A stretch of 64,000 bases of DNA, from the NCBI GenBank assembly GCA_000333855.2, contig CM007341.1, forward strand, positions 663,934 through 727,933. The letters run 5' to 3'. Source of the stretch: Endotrypanum monterogeii (Eukaryota > Euglenozoa > Kinetoplastea > Trypanosomatida > Trypanosomatidae). The notes beneath the pieces were generated by a model. That model saw nothing but the letters and a program-made list of their open reading frames with translations, did no database searches and was not told the DNA's origin. Positions 50,365-60,768 of this stretch are shown piece by piece; position 1 is the stretch's first letter, and each line of letters opens with the position of its first letter. The position numbers and the translations under genes are program-made.

Positions 50365-51750
50365 ATGCTGCGCAGAGTCGTGTACACCGGTGCTAGGCAT
50401 CATGGCGGGAAGTTGGCTCCTCTTCTGCTCATCCTAGGCATCGTGATGCTGTTTGTTTTCCCGATGCAGCTCGCCCGAAGAATTTTTATCGACGAAAACG
50501 CGATCGGCCACATGAATCCGCACGTCCGCTCTTTCTCTGTTACCGATCGCCTTGACCCTGTGGTGCACTGGCCGCAGCGGCTGGTGCGCGGACGTCGTTC
50601 TCCTGGGTCTGAGATCGTGGCCTTATATGTGAACACCGAATACCCGGCCTCTGTTTCGCTGGCCAATGCAGTGATTGAAGAGATTCGACACAAGAGCTTA
50701 TCTTGTGACGTACAATTTTACTTCGTTAACAGTAGCGAGGAGTGGCCTGTACCGCAGACATACACCCGTGCTGCACTTGTACTAAATGTTTCTTCATACA
50801 TCCGTGATATCTGCGTCGACACCATTGGCAGAAACGGCATGCAACCCAACCAGGACTATGCGAACACTGTTATGAAGCATGCGTATGCCCACGGCTTGTC
50901 TGCGAGCTACCTCTGTCAGCGCCCTCATCCTCAGGAGATACCCGCCGAGCAAGGTTTTTGGTACTACTGGGCATACCTCGAGCATTCTCTACTGGTTTCG
51001 AGGTATCCACAGCCCTGGCACAAGATCCCGACGCACAGCATCAGCACCATTGCTATATCCACCAACTCGGTTCACGGGGGGGACTCGAATAGCCCTTCAT
51101 CCAGAATCCCCGAATCGCTGGCGAAAACAGTGGTGAATGTCATTGTTTCGCTTAGCGGTCTGGAAGAAAAGTTTCACCATTCTACCTTTGTGTGGCTTCC
51201 TGTGAGCTGGATGACTTATGTCGAGTACGATCAGGCACAGTTTTGCATTCTTTTGTTTGTCATTTCGATCTTCTCCACAGCCTATTCGGAGTACCAGCTG
51301 CGTGGAGTCACCATAACCCCCAAATTCGTGACGCTGCTCCTTGCTCCTGCTGTGGCTGGGGCTGCGCTTCAGATCGGTGGCTGGGGGGCAGTGGTGGCTG
51401 TGTCAGGCGCGCTTTCGGTGCTCCTCCGCCTTTTAATGGCTCATGTTACTAGTGGCATGTTGCTTACCTACAACGCGATCGCGATGAGCCTCATGATCAT
51501 CTTGCATCCAGCCTGCGGCTTGGTTGCCGGGGCGGTCGCCGCGACGCAGGTTTTGTTCACTCATGCGGCCCTTCAGAACCGTGGCACCATGGCTGTGGGC
51601 GTAGGGGTATCGTCGGTGTCTATTTATTACTTCTTTTACCGTCTTGGAATGCCGCTGTGTGGCGTGGCAGGGGTCAGTGAGCTGTTCGTTAGCTTCGTCA
51701 TTTATCCCAATGCAGTGTGGGTGGGAAGTCGATTCCTATGTCTGATCTAA
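50365..51750 (+). CDS. GAA1: GAA1-like GPI transamidase subunit
   Basis: 461 residues from the first ATG (50365); the frame upstream opens with a TTG. One N-terminal membrane helix (about 18-38, LAPLLLILGIVMLFVFPMQ) is followed by a long luminal region (about 40-285) and a cluster of about six hydrophobic helices to the C-terminus. This is the topology of GAA1, the M28-peptidase-like subunit of the GPI transamidase that attaches GPI anchors in the ER. The segment EIVALYVNTEYP...SLANAVIEEI (about 88-115) resembles the GAA1 luminal core. TTA1 or TTA2, the trypanosomatid-specific subunits, are alternatives. From memory, a T. brucei GAA1 gene lies in the matching block. GPI anchors are abundant surface molecules in these parasites. 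Confidence 0.75.
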   Translation: MLRRVVYTGARHHGGKLAPLLLILGIVMLFVFPMQLARRIFIDENAIGHMNPHVRSFSVTDRLDPVVHWPQRLVRGRRSPGSEIVALYVNTEYPASVSLANAVIEEIRHKSLSCDVQFYFVNSSEEWPVPQTYTRAALVLNVSSYIRDICVDTIGRNGMQPNQDYANTVMKHAYAHGLSASYLCQRPHPQEIPAEQGFWYYWAYLEHSLLVSRYPQPWHKIPTHSISTIAISTNSVHGGDSNSPSSRIPESLAKTVVNVIVSLSGLEEKFHHSTFVWLPVSWMTYVEYDQAQFCILLFVISIFSTAYSEYQLRGVTITPKFVTLLLAPAVAGAALQIGGWGAVVAVSGALSVLLRLLMAHVTSGMLLTYNAIAMSLMIILHPACGLVAGAVAATQVLFTHAALQNRGTMAVGVGVSSVSIYYFFYRLGMPLCGVAGVSELFVSFVIYPNAVWVGSRFLCLI

Positions 51751-52419
51751 TGAGGGCAATTCGCTTCTCCATATATATATATATATATATATGCGTGGGC
51801 TATGTCCACCTCGTCAGCTGTTACTAGTACCCAACACACTTCACTGAAGAAGGGGGGTAGTAGAAGTTCAAAATAACAAACAGTCGTAGTCATATGTATT
51901 GTGGTTAGCTTATGAGTGTCACTGCACTGCGCATGCCATCGTGGGCTGCTGGTGCCATGACTCAAGCTGAACAGTGAGCACGAGGTTTTTTTTTTTGGAT
52001 TCACTTGTTCTCCGTCTAATGGTTCAGCCTGCGCTCGATTTTCATTCCTCGTTCTTCTGCCTCGGGCCTCCTCCATACCTGGGTAGCTCCCCTGCTCCCT
52101 CCTTGCTCGTGTTCACACGGGTGGGGAGGGGCGAGGTATGCTCCCCACGTCTTCTCCGTGCGTTAGCCCTTTTTTTTGGGGGGGGGGACAGACGGGGAAT
52201 CACTTCTTTCGACTTCATGCGGCGTTGGAAGTATTACTGCAAGCCTTTCTGCCTCTATGCACACATCTCCATTTTCTCGCTTTCCATCGCACCTTTTTTC
52301 TTTTCCCCTGTTCCACCCTCGCTGACACTCATACCCTTACTCCCTATTGATCCCCACTCGTTTATCCCGTGGCTGCTGATTCTCTCGGCGATCGACGTTA
52401 AGGTTTATTGCGCAGCACG
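51751..52419. other. Intergenic, no gene seen
   Basis: 669-bp spacer. AT tract at 51770-51792, T-rich and G-rich runs at 51985-51996 and 52170-52190, and a CT-rich block at 52260-52330 that fits the L37a splice tract. Confidence 0.6.
51770..51792. repeat. (AT)n microsatellite
   Basis: About 11 uninterrupted AT units, 20 bp past the stop codon of the GAA1-like gene. Confidence 0.9.
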
Positions 52420-52698
52420 ATGGCCAAGCGTACAGTGAAGATGGGCGTGATGGGTCGCTATGGCACCCGTTACGGCGCGAACCCGCGTAAGCGCGCGAAG
52501 AAGCTTGAGGTTTCTCAGCACGCCAAGCACTTCTGCTCCTTCTGCGGCAAGTTTGCGTTCCGCCGCAAGGCTGTTGGCATCTGGCGCTGCGATGGTTGCA
52601 GCAAGACGGTCGCTGGTGGTGCGTACACACTGAGCACGCCGAACAACAGCACAGTCCGTTCCACAGTGCGTCGTCTGCGTGACCTGGCCAAGATTTAG
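52420..52698 (+). CDS. RPL37A: 60S ribosomal protein L37a (eL43)
   Basis: 92 residues from the ATG at 52420. Starts [20 protein letters not shown]. The zinc-binding cysteines are visible as FCSFCGK and WRCDGC (two CxxC pairs), between basic stretches. Length is exactly that of eL43, a component of the 60S subunit. High GC third positions fit a strongly expressed gene. The frame upstream begins at a non-ATG codon and is not part of the protein. Confidence 0.97.
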   Translation: MAKRTVKMGVMGRYGTRYGANPRKRAKKLEVSQHAKHFCSFCGKFAFRRKAVGIWRCDGCSKTVAGGAYTLSTPNNSTVRSTVRRLRDLAKI

Positions 52699-53057
52699 CA
52701 CCATAGGCTGGTATGGATGGCTTTGTTTTTTTTTTCTTGATTTGGTGTTACTTCAATTTCTTTACCTTTCGTATAGTCTTTCTCTATAAAAAGGAACTAT
52801 ATCCGAGTCAGGAGATGCTTTCGGAGAGCTCCGATTCGCAACCGCAAAGGTCTGTGCTCCCGACTGCCCTTTCCTGTCAACCAAACCAGCACAGCGTGTG
52901 TGTTGTTGAGCGATTCTCTCTCTATTCATATATATGTTTGTGTGTGTGTGTGTGTGTGGTTGTGTGTGGGTTTCTCTTGATATGCTTGTATTGCTCTTTC
53001 TTTCTCTCACGCTTGACTGGTATCCAGCTATCTTGTATCCCGCTCTCTCTCTCTCTC

Positions 53058-53059
<2 letters not shown>

Positions 53060-53090
<31 letters not shown>
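53060..53090. repeat. (AT)n microsatellite
   Basis: 15 AT units preceded by a CT run. Confidence 0.95.
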
Positions 53091-53094
<4 letters not shown>

Positions 53095-53283
53095 CGTTTC
53101 CTTTTGTCTCTCATCTTTCACTCAACTCTGCCTTTCTCATCCGCTGTCTGACTCGTTTTTGGTGCGGGTGGGGGTGGGGTGTTCAGCTCCAACAGAAGGA
53201 GTTCATTCGTTTGTTTGTTTATCATCTCGATCTGTCGTATTTTCTTCACTCTTTATTTTTGTGTTTTGTATTGTCCGCCTCCT

Positions 53284-53285
<2 letters not shown>

Positions 53286-53322
<37 letters not shown>
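53286..53322. repeat. (TA)n microsatellite
   Basis: 18 uninterrupted TA units. Confidence 0.95.
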
Positions 53323-53325
<3 letters not shown>

Positions 53326-53473
53326 ATCTGTGACTCTCACGCCCACTGTGTATCGTAAGGTGTGTGTCTTCCCTGTACCTACACCTTACTCAACACACCA
53401 ACATCTGGCTCTCGCATTTTCTCTTGTCTCCGGTATCATACTTTCTCGGCCCGCGTGTGCAAGTCATTCGATC

Positions 53474-54208
53474 ATGTTTGCCTCCAAGTCCGAGTACGAC
53501 CGCGGTGTAAACACCTTCAGCCCAGAGGGTCGCATTTTCCAGATTGAGTATGCCGTGGAGGCAATCAAGTTGGGCAGTACCAGCCTCGGGATCCGTACGC
53601 CCGAGGGTGTCGTGCTCGCTGCAGAGAAGCGCCTACCGTCTACCTTGGTTGTCCCATCCAGCATGAGCAAAATAATGGAGATTGACAACCATATTGCGGC
53701 TGTTATGAGCGGTATGGTTGCTGATGCGCGTATCCTGGTTGAGCACGCCCGTGTAGAGTCACAGAACCACCGCTTCACGTACAACGAGCCCATGTCTGTG
53801 GAGTCCTGCATGCTAGCCACCTGCGACCTGTCCATTCAGTTCGGTGAGAGCGGCGGAAAGCGAAAATTGATGTCGCGTCCCTTCGGTGTGTCACTACTTA
53901 TCGCTGGCGTAGACGAAAGGGGTCCGCAGCTCTGGCAGACAGATCCAAGCGGGACCTACACGCGCTATGATGCCCAGGCCATTGGTGGTGGTGCCGAGGC
54001 GGCGCAGAGCGTCTTCACAGAGCGTTATCATCGCAACATGACTCTGGAAGAGGGTGAGACCCTTGCGGTAGACATTCTGAAGCAGGTGATGGAGGATCAG
54101 GTGTCTCCAGAGAACATAGAGGTGGCTGTAGTGCGTGCGGACGACGGCAGGCTGCACATGTACACACCCACACAGATCAAGGCCATCATGAGTCGTCTGC
54201 CAGAGTAA
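53474..54208 (+). CDS. PSMA5: 20S proteasome subunit alpha-5
   Basis: 244 residues from the ATG at 53474. The N-terminal signature SEYDRGVNTFSPEGRIFQIEYA is that of alpha-5, including the alpha-ring YxxGVNTFSPEG motif. KRLPSTLV, GMVADARILVEHAR and RPFGVSLLIAGVD (near residue 140) follow. The length equals alpha-5 of other eukaryotes. The subunit forms part of the gate of the 20S core. The gene is close to PEX14, as in T. brucei from memory. No catalytic function is expected. Confidence 0.96.
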   Translation: MFASKSEYDRGVNTFSPEGRIFQIEYAVEAIKLGSTSLGIRTPEGVVLAAEKRLPSTLVVPSSMSKIMEIDNHIAAVMSGMVADARILVEHARVESQNHRFTYNEPMSVESCMLATCDLSIQFGESGGKRKLMSRPFGVSLLIAGVDERGPQLWQTDPSGTYTRYDAQAIGGGAEAAQSVFTERYHRNMTLEEGETLAVDILKQVMEDQVSPENIEVAVVRADDGRLHMYTPTQIKAIMSRLPE

Positions 54209-55661
54209 GGAATCGAGTGCCACCCAGAGGATGTGTGTCTGCATGGAAATCGGTGATAGCCACCTCACAGAAGATGGGTACACGAACAAACATATTTGCA
54301 AAGGAAAAATCAAGAGAGGCGCGTGTGTTGTATCTTTCCCTCATTTCTGTCGAGATTATCGGGCGACCAACAAGGGGAGCCGCCAGTGCATTATCCGCGT
54401 CATTTGTTTTGTTGCACTCCCTACCTCCATCTGTACCGCCTCTTCTTTTCACAATAGCCATTGTCATCCTCCTTCTCCTCTACCCTCTTTGATGTTTTGC
54501 TGCCGTGGAAGCGCCTGGTACTAGACTTCAGTTGCTTGCGCATGTGGTAGGTTAGCAGAAGCGATGACATTGGTCTATGCGTGTGTCGCTTTATTTCTTT
54601 TCGGCGCTCATCTCTTTACCTTTTATTTGATGTGTGGTGTGTGTATTCCCTCGTCGCTGTTATTTATTTATTTATGTTGTTCATATCTTGTGCTCCTCTT
54701 CAGGAATTGTGTGTGTGCGTGCGCGTTTGTGGACACCGCATCCCCATGTTTTCATTCCATCCGTGTGTTTGTGAATGCGTCTGTGTCTCCTTCGCACAGT
54801 CATTGTTTTACCCACGGTATGGGTTGGGAATGGGGGATATTAGCACAGGAAAAGAAGGGGAGATAGCGGAAGGGAACAGTCATACCTGAAGGGCACAGTT
54901 GCTCTCACTACTACTGGAGTGCGCTCAGTTTAGAAGAGGTGTGCTGTGCCCGTACGATTGGGCGGAAGAAATGTAGCCCTGTCAGAAAAGTAAAGGATCA
55001 ACGCAGGCATAATGTCATCCTGATTACACGTGCTGCCCTTGAAGGCCTTCTTTTTAGCTCCTCAGGGGAGGAGGGGGGTATGCGGGGGGAGGGACTCGCT
55101 GGCCGAGCGAGCCTGGCACACGCTTTCGTGGAAGACACCAGGCTCACTTCTTCTTTGGGGACATCGCCTTACGTTTTACGTAGCTGGACTCACGGAGGTG
55201 CAGGAGAACCTATTCGACGTGACTAGCGTATATTGTGCAGCTAGCAGATGTCTTGGCCCAACTAAGAGGTGCTCTTCATCGTTCGAGGCGATTCCTTCCT
55301 TCCTTCCATTCATCTCTATGGCGCTTTCCTTGTTTTTGCCCTTGGTACTGCTTTCCCCTTCCCTGTTCATTTGATCTCAGCAAACTGGCGTATGTCGTTT
55401 CTTCTCTCTGTTGCCTTTCTGTTGACCACTGAGCATCTTCACATATTCAGGGAGTCTATTCTCCTCACCCTTTGCTTGACAAAGTAAAAAAAAAAAAGAA
55501 TACGTGCTTCTCTCCTTGTTACCGTTCTCTGTGTGCGCGTATTTCTAAGTGGGCTCAGTAGTTTTTTTTTTTCTTTGAGTGTGGTGCCTCTGGACCGCTC
55601 ACTCCCCCTTCGGCAGTAGTACCCACTAGGCCCGCCGCCTCAACAACAACACACGAGCCAA
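54209..55661. other. 1.5-kb gene-free spacer
   Basis: Pyrimidine-rich tracts at 54440-54495 and 55560-55575. An 85-100 codon frame near 54580 is Phe/Cys-rich chance sequence. No recognisable gene. Confidence 0.6.
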
Positions 55662-57032
55662 ATGGCGACCGCAGTCTCGGCGCAGTCTCAAGTGGGGCTT
55701 TCTCGGCCGTTGCCAGAACCAGAACAAGGAGTCGCGTCAGGGATGGAGGACGATGCGACAGTTCAGTCTGCCATCCGCTTTCTGCAAGACGCACGCGTGC
55801 AACGCTCACCGATTGAGTCTCAGATTCGTTTCCTCAAGGGAAAAGGTCTCACAGATCGGCAGATTGCGTGCTCCTTTGCAAAGGTGGGGAGGGCTGTCAC
55901 CGAAGAGGCCATTGCCTCTATTCGTGTCCCGGCCTCCAACACAACACCCCCTGCCGCTGCAGCAAGTGGACGAGGCACTCCTCTTTCGTCGCAGCTGAAG
56001 ACGGCACGACAAACCGTGCCCATCGCGATGGCTACGGGTCCGCAATACACCCAGACACTGTTTCCTCACTCACCTAATACTCCGCAAGAGGAACCCCAGT
56101 CGAAGTTGCTGGACTGGCGAGATGTTGTGATTGGCGCTGGTGCCGCCGTGCTTGCCGGGCTCGCTGGCTGTAAAATGTTCAACCGCTACTCTTCTTACGA
56201 GTTTCGTCGAAAGTCGGAGAAAAAGGCGCGGCTGCATCGATCTACCCACTCGCGACACCGGCCTGCAAACACTGCATCTTCTGAGAGCGACGTCGATGCG
56301 TCGTCCACGCGGCATCGCGGCCGCGTGCCCCCGCTGCCGCCGCCGCCGCCACCACTGCCACCCGTGGCTGCTGCTGCTGCCGCCGAGCCCATCACTTCGG
56401 CTACTCCGCCCAACGACCTCGCCGAGAAGGCGAACCGCCTGCAGATAGAGCTCGATGAGACCAAGGAGGCGTTGGCCAATGAGCGCAGGAAATGCGCCGA
56501 TCTTGCCGTGAGCGCAGCCAAGATCCGTGCGGACAAGCAGCAGCTCAGTAGGACGAACGATCGCCTTTCACAGCAGATCGACGGGCTCAAAAAGGAGATT
56601 GAGAAGTTGACTGATGAGAAAAATGCTACTGCCGGCGAGTCGGCACTGAATACGGAGGGGATAACAAAGGAAACACTCGACGTTACCGCAGTGCACCTCC
56701 CATCGCCGGCGCCAATGTCGAGCGCTGGATTGCCCACTGAAGATGTTGTCCCTCTTCCCCCCACTCAGCCGTCGCACGGGGAGCCAATCATTGTAATTCC
56801 CTCTCCTGTTAGTGAGGCACCCGTCACACTGGCAGACCAAGCTGAGCCCATACCTGTCGCGCTGGACGCCCTGGCACCAGAAGGAAGTTTTGCTGCCACT
56901 ACGGCCCCTGTCCTCCCCGAGGACTCCACAGTCCCTGACAGTAGTGTGACGGGTGTGGAAAAGCCGCTGATTCCCACCACCAGGGCTGATGCGCCCAAGG
57001 CGTGTGATGACACTTCCGTCTCTGGAAGTTAA
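55662..57032 (+). CDS. PEX14: Peroxin 14, glycosomal import receptor docking protein
   Basis: 456 residues, ATG start. The N-terminal domain (about 33-76, AIRFLQDARVQRSP...FLKGKGLTDRQI) is the PEX14 three-helix domain that binds PEX5 and PEX19. A hydrophobic segment (154-173) can anchor it in the glycosomal membrane. A proline run PPLPPPPPPLPP (223-234) fits an SH3 ligand for PEX13. A coiled coil at about 252-320 mediates oligomerisation, and the long C-terminal tail is Pro/Ser/Thr-rich. In trypanosomatids PEX14 docks cargo-loaded PEX5 at the glycosome, which holds glycolytic enzymes. Length is close to Leishmania PEX14. Confidence 0.95.
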   Translation: MATAVSAQSQVGLSRPLPEPEQGVASGMEDDATVQSAIRFLQDARVQRSPIESQIRFLKGKGLTDRQIACSFAKVGRAVTEEAIASIRVPASNTTPPAAAASGRGTPLSSQLKTARQTVPIAMATGPQYTQTLFPHSPNTPQEEPQSKLLDWRDVVIGAGAAVLAGLAGCKMFNRYSSYEFRRKSEKKARLHRSTHSRHRPANTASSESDVDASSTRHRGRVPPLPPPPPPLPPVAAAAAAEPITSATPPNDLAEKANRLQIELDETKEALANERRKCADLAVSAAKIRADKQQLSRTNDRLSQQIDGLKKEIEKLTDEKNATAGESALNTEGITKETLDVTAVHLPSPAPMSSAGLPTEDVVPLPPTQPSHGEPIIVIPSPVSEAPVTLADQAEPIPVALDALAPEGSFAATTAPVLPEDSTVPDSSVTGVEKPLIPTTRADAPKACDDTSVSGS

Positions 57033-57789
57033 ACCGCTCGTGCATCAAATGGTGTTGCTGAGACGGGGCATTCTGTCTCTGCGTTTTACATCTCTTTCTT
57101 TCTGTTGGAGGTGTGCATTTATGTACCTGGTGTGCGTTTGTTGGCGCACAAAGACAACATGCCGCATCGCGCACTTCAATTACCGTCTCGGAATGATCAG
57201 GAGAGTGGCACTCATACGGTTGGGGTGGAATAAACGACGACGCCACCTCCCTTCCTGGAGCACCCGTGCACATCCGCGTGCTATTCTACTTGAGCTCAAA
57301 AGTAAAAGGAGAAAATCTTTTCTCCTGTTTCTGTAACGCGGCGTCTACGACCTTATGATGCAAGTCATTCTCATGGGCAAAGCGACCACAGCCGCGTGGC
57401 AGGCACACGGGCCGTTGGCCTAGGGTTCTTCGCGCATATAATCCACCCATTTTCTCACTTGCACAGAGACCCAAGGGCTCATCACTGCAGTACTGTCCTT
57501 CGCTTCATCTATCCTCTCTACGCATCCAAATAATCAACGTAGTCAGCGAGGGTCATCATGTGTCAAGGTGGGGTCCAGCACAGCGGAGGTTTCTCTGCGT
57601 CTTCAGAGCGGTTTCACCAATCCTCTGCCAACTCACGCCACCTTTCTATGCTCTTTATCCCCCCCCCCCCCCGCGCGGCTGCTCTTCTCCTGTAAATTGT
57701 GCACATGGGGGAACCAACTTCTTCTGTATGCAGGACACATCGACATCAATGTTATTTTCCTAGCGCACCATTGCCTCGAATCTTGTTCA
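57033..57789. other. Intergenic, no gene seen
   Basis: 757-bp spacer with a C-rich run at 57659-57672 and a pyrimidine-rich stretch around 57630-57690 ahead of the next ATG. Confidence 0.6.
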
Positions 57790-60768
57790 ATGAATCCCGC
57801 GCGTGAGTCCGAGACTTCAGGGTCGACAGGAGAAGAGTCTCCATCTGTGATCGGGCGCTTTTCTTTACCACGCTCCTCACTCGCGGACGACGCCGCACCG
57901 CATCCGGTCAGCCGTTATCGGCTTGGCAGCAGCGGCAACGTTGACATCTCCGCTCTTTTAAGCGACAGTAGCGACTCAGACTCTTCGTTATTGTGCAGGG
58001 GAGCGGCACCAAAGGCTGCTCTTGTGAATGTTAGAGGCGTATCACGTCCAGGAAGCAGTGCATCTCGCGTCGCGGATATGGGCAACAACGCCGCCCTGGA
58101 CGTGGCGGCGATCAGGCGAGGACTGCAGCATCTGCGCTCCTGTGTAGTGAGCAGCAGTGCAACCGAGTCGAGCGTGACATCGCATGCGACATCTCGCTCG
58201 TCGTCCTCTCATGTTGTGCCGTATCGCCGACTTCGAGTGGGCGATGCGACTGCCGCTGTCACTGCCGAGTATCAGACTACCAAAGAGTCGTTGGCTGACT
58301 CGCCTTCAGCCTCTCCAATCCACGATATGGACCCCCACAGCCCTTCTGTCGCGAAGGAAGATTCTGCGACACCTCCAAAAACGTTAGACAATACAAAGGC
58401 GACCAGCGACTCTCTGGGGCGGTCATCTCCCCAGTCTTGCACTCCTGTTGCACCCATGACGCCGTCTTCTGCTTTTGTTGAAACATCACTCGATCAGAAG
58501 CGTCGTGGTGTTGCATCACATCTGTTGCCGCTCCCTGAGAAGCCCCAGGGCTCCGGTCGCAGTCCGAGTGCCGCCACCGCACGTCGAAGTTCTGCTCAAA
58601 GGACAAAGAGATCAAGACCGGCATCAGCAAACTCGCCGGTTCCGGTCCCTTTGTCGCAGCGACAGTCGGGGAATGCCGAAGCGAACAGTCCATCTTCGGG
58701 CAAGAACTACAGGATCGGGTCGCAGTTGTCTCACCATAAGAAGATGGACGGCACGAACGTGGCGCGTGTCCGCGTCACCAACCCCACTGCCCTTTACGAC
58801 AGAGGTATCCAGGTACTTGAAAGAAGAATGGCCAAGCGGAGGGCGATGCGTGCACAGTTGGAGGAGGCTGCGCTGGCCGGGGCAACGTTTCGCCCATGCA
58901 TTTCTCCCCGTGTCAAGTCAGTGCAGCACAGCGGTGACGGCGCCTCGCTTCACCGCGACTCCTCCGCGCAGCTGCGATACCGCCTTCAGTTACTAGAGCT
59001 GCCAGGAGAGCTGCCTGATGACACGCATCGCTACACTCCTCGACTTTCACGTGCGTCTGAGAAAATCGTACGGGAGTGCCGGGCGCGCAGCGGTGCTGAG
59101 TTGCCCCCAGAGGAACGACTCTACCGCGATTACTTCTACCGGCGGCAGGCCATGAAAAGTGCAGAGCCAGTGACGTCGCAGCCAGCGATAGTGCGCAGCA
59201 AGCAAGAGATAGACGCACACATCGCGGAGCTCCAGTCCTTCGAGCATCAGCGGCAACGCGCCATCGCGGCAGCACGCGAGGCATGCGTTTCCGCCTCTGT
59301 GAATGCGTACGGACGGCTGCACATTGATCCTCAAGCGCTCGTGGAGCGTTTGACCAAGAAACGCTCTCCTTCGCAGCGACGCATGACCGCTGCACAAGGT
59401 GAAAAGGTTCAGTACTCCTTTCAGCCCCAGACCAGCGCCAGCGCCGCCGAGTTGGCGCGTCACGCTCGCTTGCGTGGTGTTCACCGATGGGTACGCTACT
59501 TCTGCAGCGCGGACACACTTTTAATTTCCGCATTGGCAGAGTTTCGGGGAGAGGCCGTTCACGAGGCGGCGACGCTGTTCGCACTGTTGCAGCGGCAGAG
59601 CCCCACTAAAGTCGAATGGAGTGTCGAGGAGCTAGCTAACGCCTTTACAGATGACATAGAGGGCAGGTCTTTTGTGGCGGACTTGTGGCACCGCCGTCCA
59701 CCTGTCAGCGACGCGTCCGCGCGAGCGAGCGAGTTGACGTTCCACCCTCGCCTCAACCCCCAAAGCGCCATGATTGTTGACAAGATGGAAGCGGAGCATC
59801 GCTGCGGCCCAGCGTACGATCGCCTGTTTCTCAGTGCAAGAGTGAAGCAGCTCTCACGACGGCAGCAGGAGCTGGAGGAGGAGCAGGTCTTGTTGGAGAG
59901 CAAGCAGTCTGAAGAGCTGCGGCGACAGCGCCGCCAAGTGGCTTGGCGTGCGCAGGAGGCGCAGCGGCTCGAAGTGTATCGCAGCGCTAAGGCAAAGGAT
60001 CATCGCAGTAGTGATACCGCGGAGGTGGCCACCACTCGTGAGCGTTGCTCTTCTCGAATTTCCCGTTCCCCTCACCAGCCTTTCGCACCTCCCTTTTCAC
60101 TGCAGAGCGGTGGCGGTGGCTCCATTGGCGAGCGGACGTCTAAAGTTATTTCCACCTTTGCTGTTCTAGAGCCGTCTTCCTCCACACCACCAGTGTCTCT
60201 TACCGCTTCTTCCCCTCCGCCACAAGTTGAACTTGTCGGTGAGAACAGTATCGTCAGCGCAACGACAGACCCAGAAAGTGGCAGGGACGACAGCGGCACG
60301 CTCTCGAGCTGCTGTGCGCCTGCTTCACATCAGATGACGAGTCCCACGCGAATCACACCAGAAGCACAGTCGTTGGCTCGCACCAGTACTGGAGGAGTCG
60401 AAGGCTGGTGTGAGGCTGACACAAAGGAACTCGAGAGGGCAGCCGAAGTTCTGCGTGGCCTACTGGAGGGCTCGGTACGCCGCAGCGCAGACGCCCCCCA
60501 GGCGCCTCCAGCTGTACCACCGGAGCGGCCCCCCCCATCTTCGACCTGCTTCCTCTCCTACGATTTGAATCGACGGAGTCTGACTCGAGGTAAAGTCGAC
60601 CCGCGCTCGATAGGCATCGTTTTGCAGTGCGCACAGCTGCGTGATCCCCAAGCATTTCTTTCCTGCGAGAGGGGGCGAATAGACAGGGCCCAGAAGCGTC
60701 AACTCCACGATCTCGGACGTCTTCTTTACAGCCACCACAAATCTATGTTAGACAAAAATAGAAGTTGA
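57790..60768 (+). CDS. Large Ser/Arg-rich coiled-coil protein with repeated FxP motifs, hypothetical
   Basis: 992 residues from the ATG at 57790; the 74 codons upstream follow a GTG and lie across a splice tract. The N-terminal third is Ser/Pro/Thr-rich and probably disordered. A short motif [FY]xPxx[SN] recurs: FRPCIS (about 366), YTPRLS (about 415), FQPQTS (about 543) and FHPRLN (about 650). Between them are basic, Arg-rich helices (MAKRRAMRAQLEEA, RRQQELEEEQVLLESK, QRRQVAWRAQEAQR at about 680-740), likely coiled coil. The C-terminal 90 residues are again polar. Repeated FxP-type motifs with charged helices are seen in microtubule- and axoneme-associated proteins, so a cytoskeletal role is a guess. 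I recognise no family. Confidence 0.82.
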   Translation: MNPARESETSGSTGEESPSVIGRFSLPRSSLADDAAPHPVSRYRLGSSGNVDISALLSDSSDSDSSLLCRGAAPKAALVNVRGVSRPGSSASRVADMGNNAALDVAAIRRGLQHLRSCVVSSSATESSVTSHATSRSSSSHVVPYRRLRVGDATAAVTAEYQTTKESLADSPSASPIHDMDPHSPSVAKEDSATPPKTLDNTKATSDSLGRSSPQSCTPVAPMTPSSAFVETSLDQKRRGVASHLLPLPEKPQGSGRSPSAATARRSSAQRTKRSRPASANSPVPVPLSQRQSGNAEANSPSSGKNYRIGSQLSHHKKMDGTNVARVRVTNPTALYDRGIQVLERRMAKRRAMRAQLEEAALAGATFRPCISPRVKSVQHSGDGASLHRDSSAQLRYRLQLLELPGELPDDTHRYTPRLSRASEKIVRECRARSGAELPPEERLYRDYFYRRQAMKSAEPVTSQPAIVRSKQEIDAHIAELQSFEHQRQRAIAAAREACVSASVNAYGRLHIDPQALVERLTKKRSPSQRRMTAAQGEKVQYSFQPQTSASAAELARHARLRGVHRWVRYFCSADTLLISALAEFRGEAVHEAATLFALLQRQSPTKVEWSVEELANAFTDDIEGRSFVADLWHRRPPVSDASARASELTFHPRLNPQSAMIVDKMEAEHRCGPAYDRLFLSARVKQLSRRQQELEEEQVLLESKQSEELRRQRRQVAWRAQEAQRLEVYRSAKAKDHRSSDTAEVATTRERCSSRISRSPHQPFAPPFSLQSGGGGSIGERTSKVISTFAVLEPSSSTPPVSLTASSPPPQVELVGENSIVSATTDPESGRDDSGTLSSCCAPASHQMTSPTRITPEAQSLARTSTGGVEGWCEADTKELERAAEVLRGLLEGSVRRSADAPQAPPAVPPERPPPSSTCFLSYDLNRRSLTRGKVDPRSIGIVLQCAQLRDPQAFLSCERGRIDRAQKRQLHDLGRLLYSHHKSMLDKNRS

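Larger units (their letters stand above)
52699..53473. other. 0.8-kb spacer with two long AT tracts
   Basis: TG tract at 52937-52957, AT tracts at 53060-53090 and 53286-53322. A CT-rich tract at 53420-53430 followed by an AG at 53462-53463, 11 nt before the alpha-5 ATG, is a plausible trans-splice acceptor. No gene seen. Confidence 0.6.

Noticed and set aside
57568..57789. N-terminal extension of the 992-residue protein
   Set aside because: It starts at a GTG, crosses a C-rich run and has no conserved look; the ATG at 57790 follows a splice-type tract.
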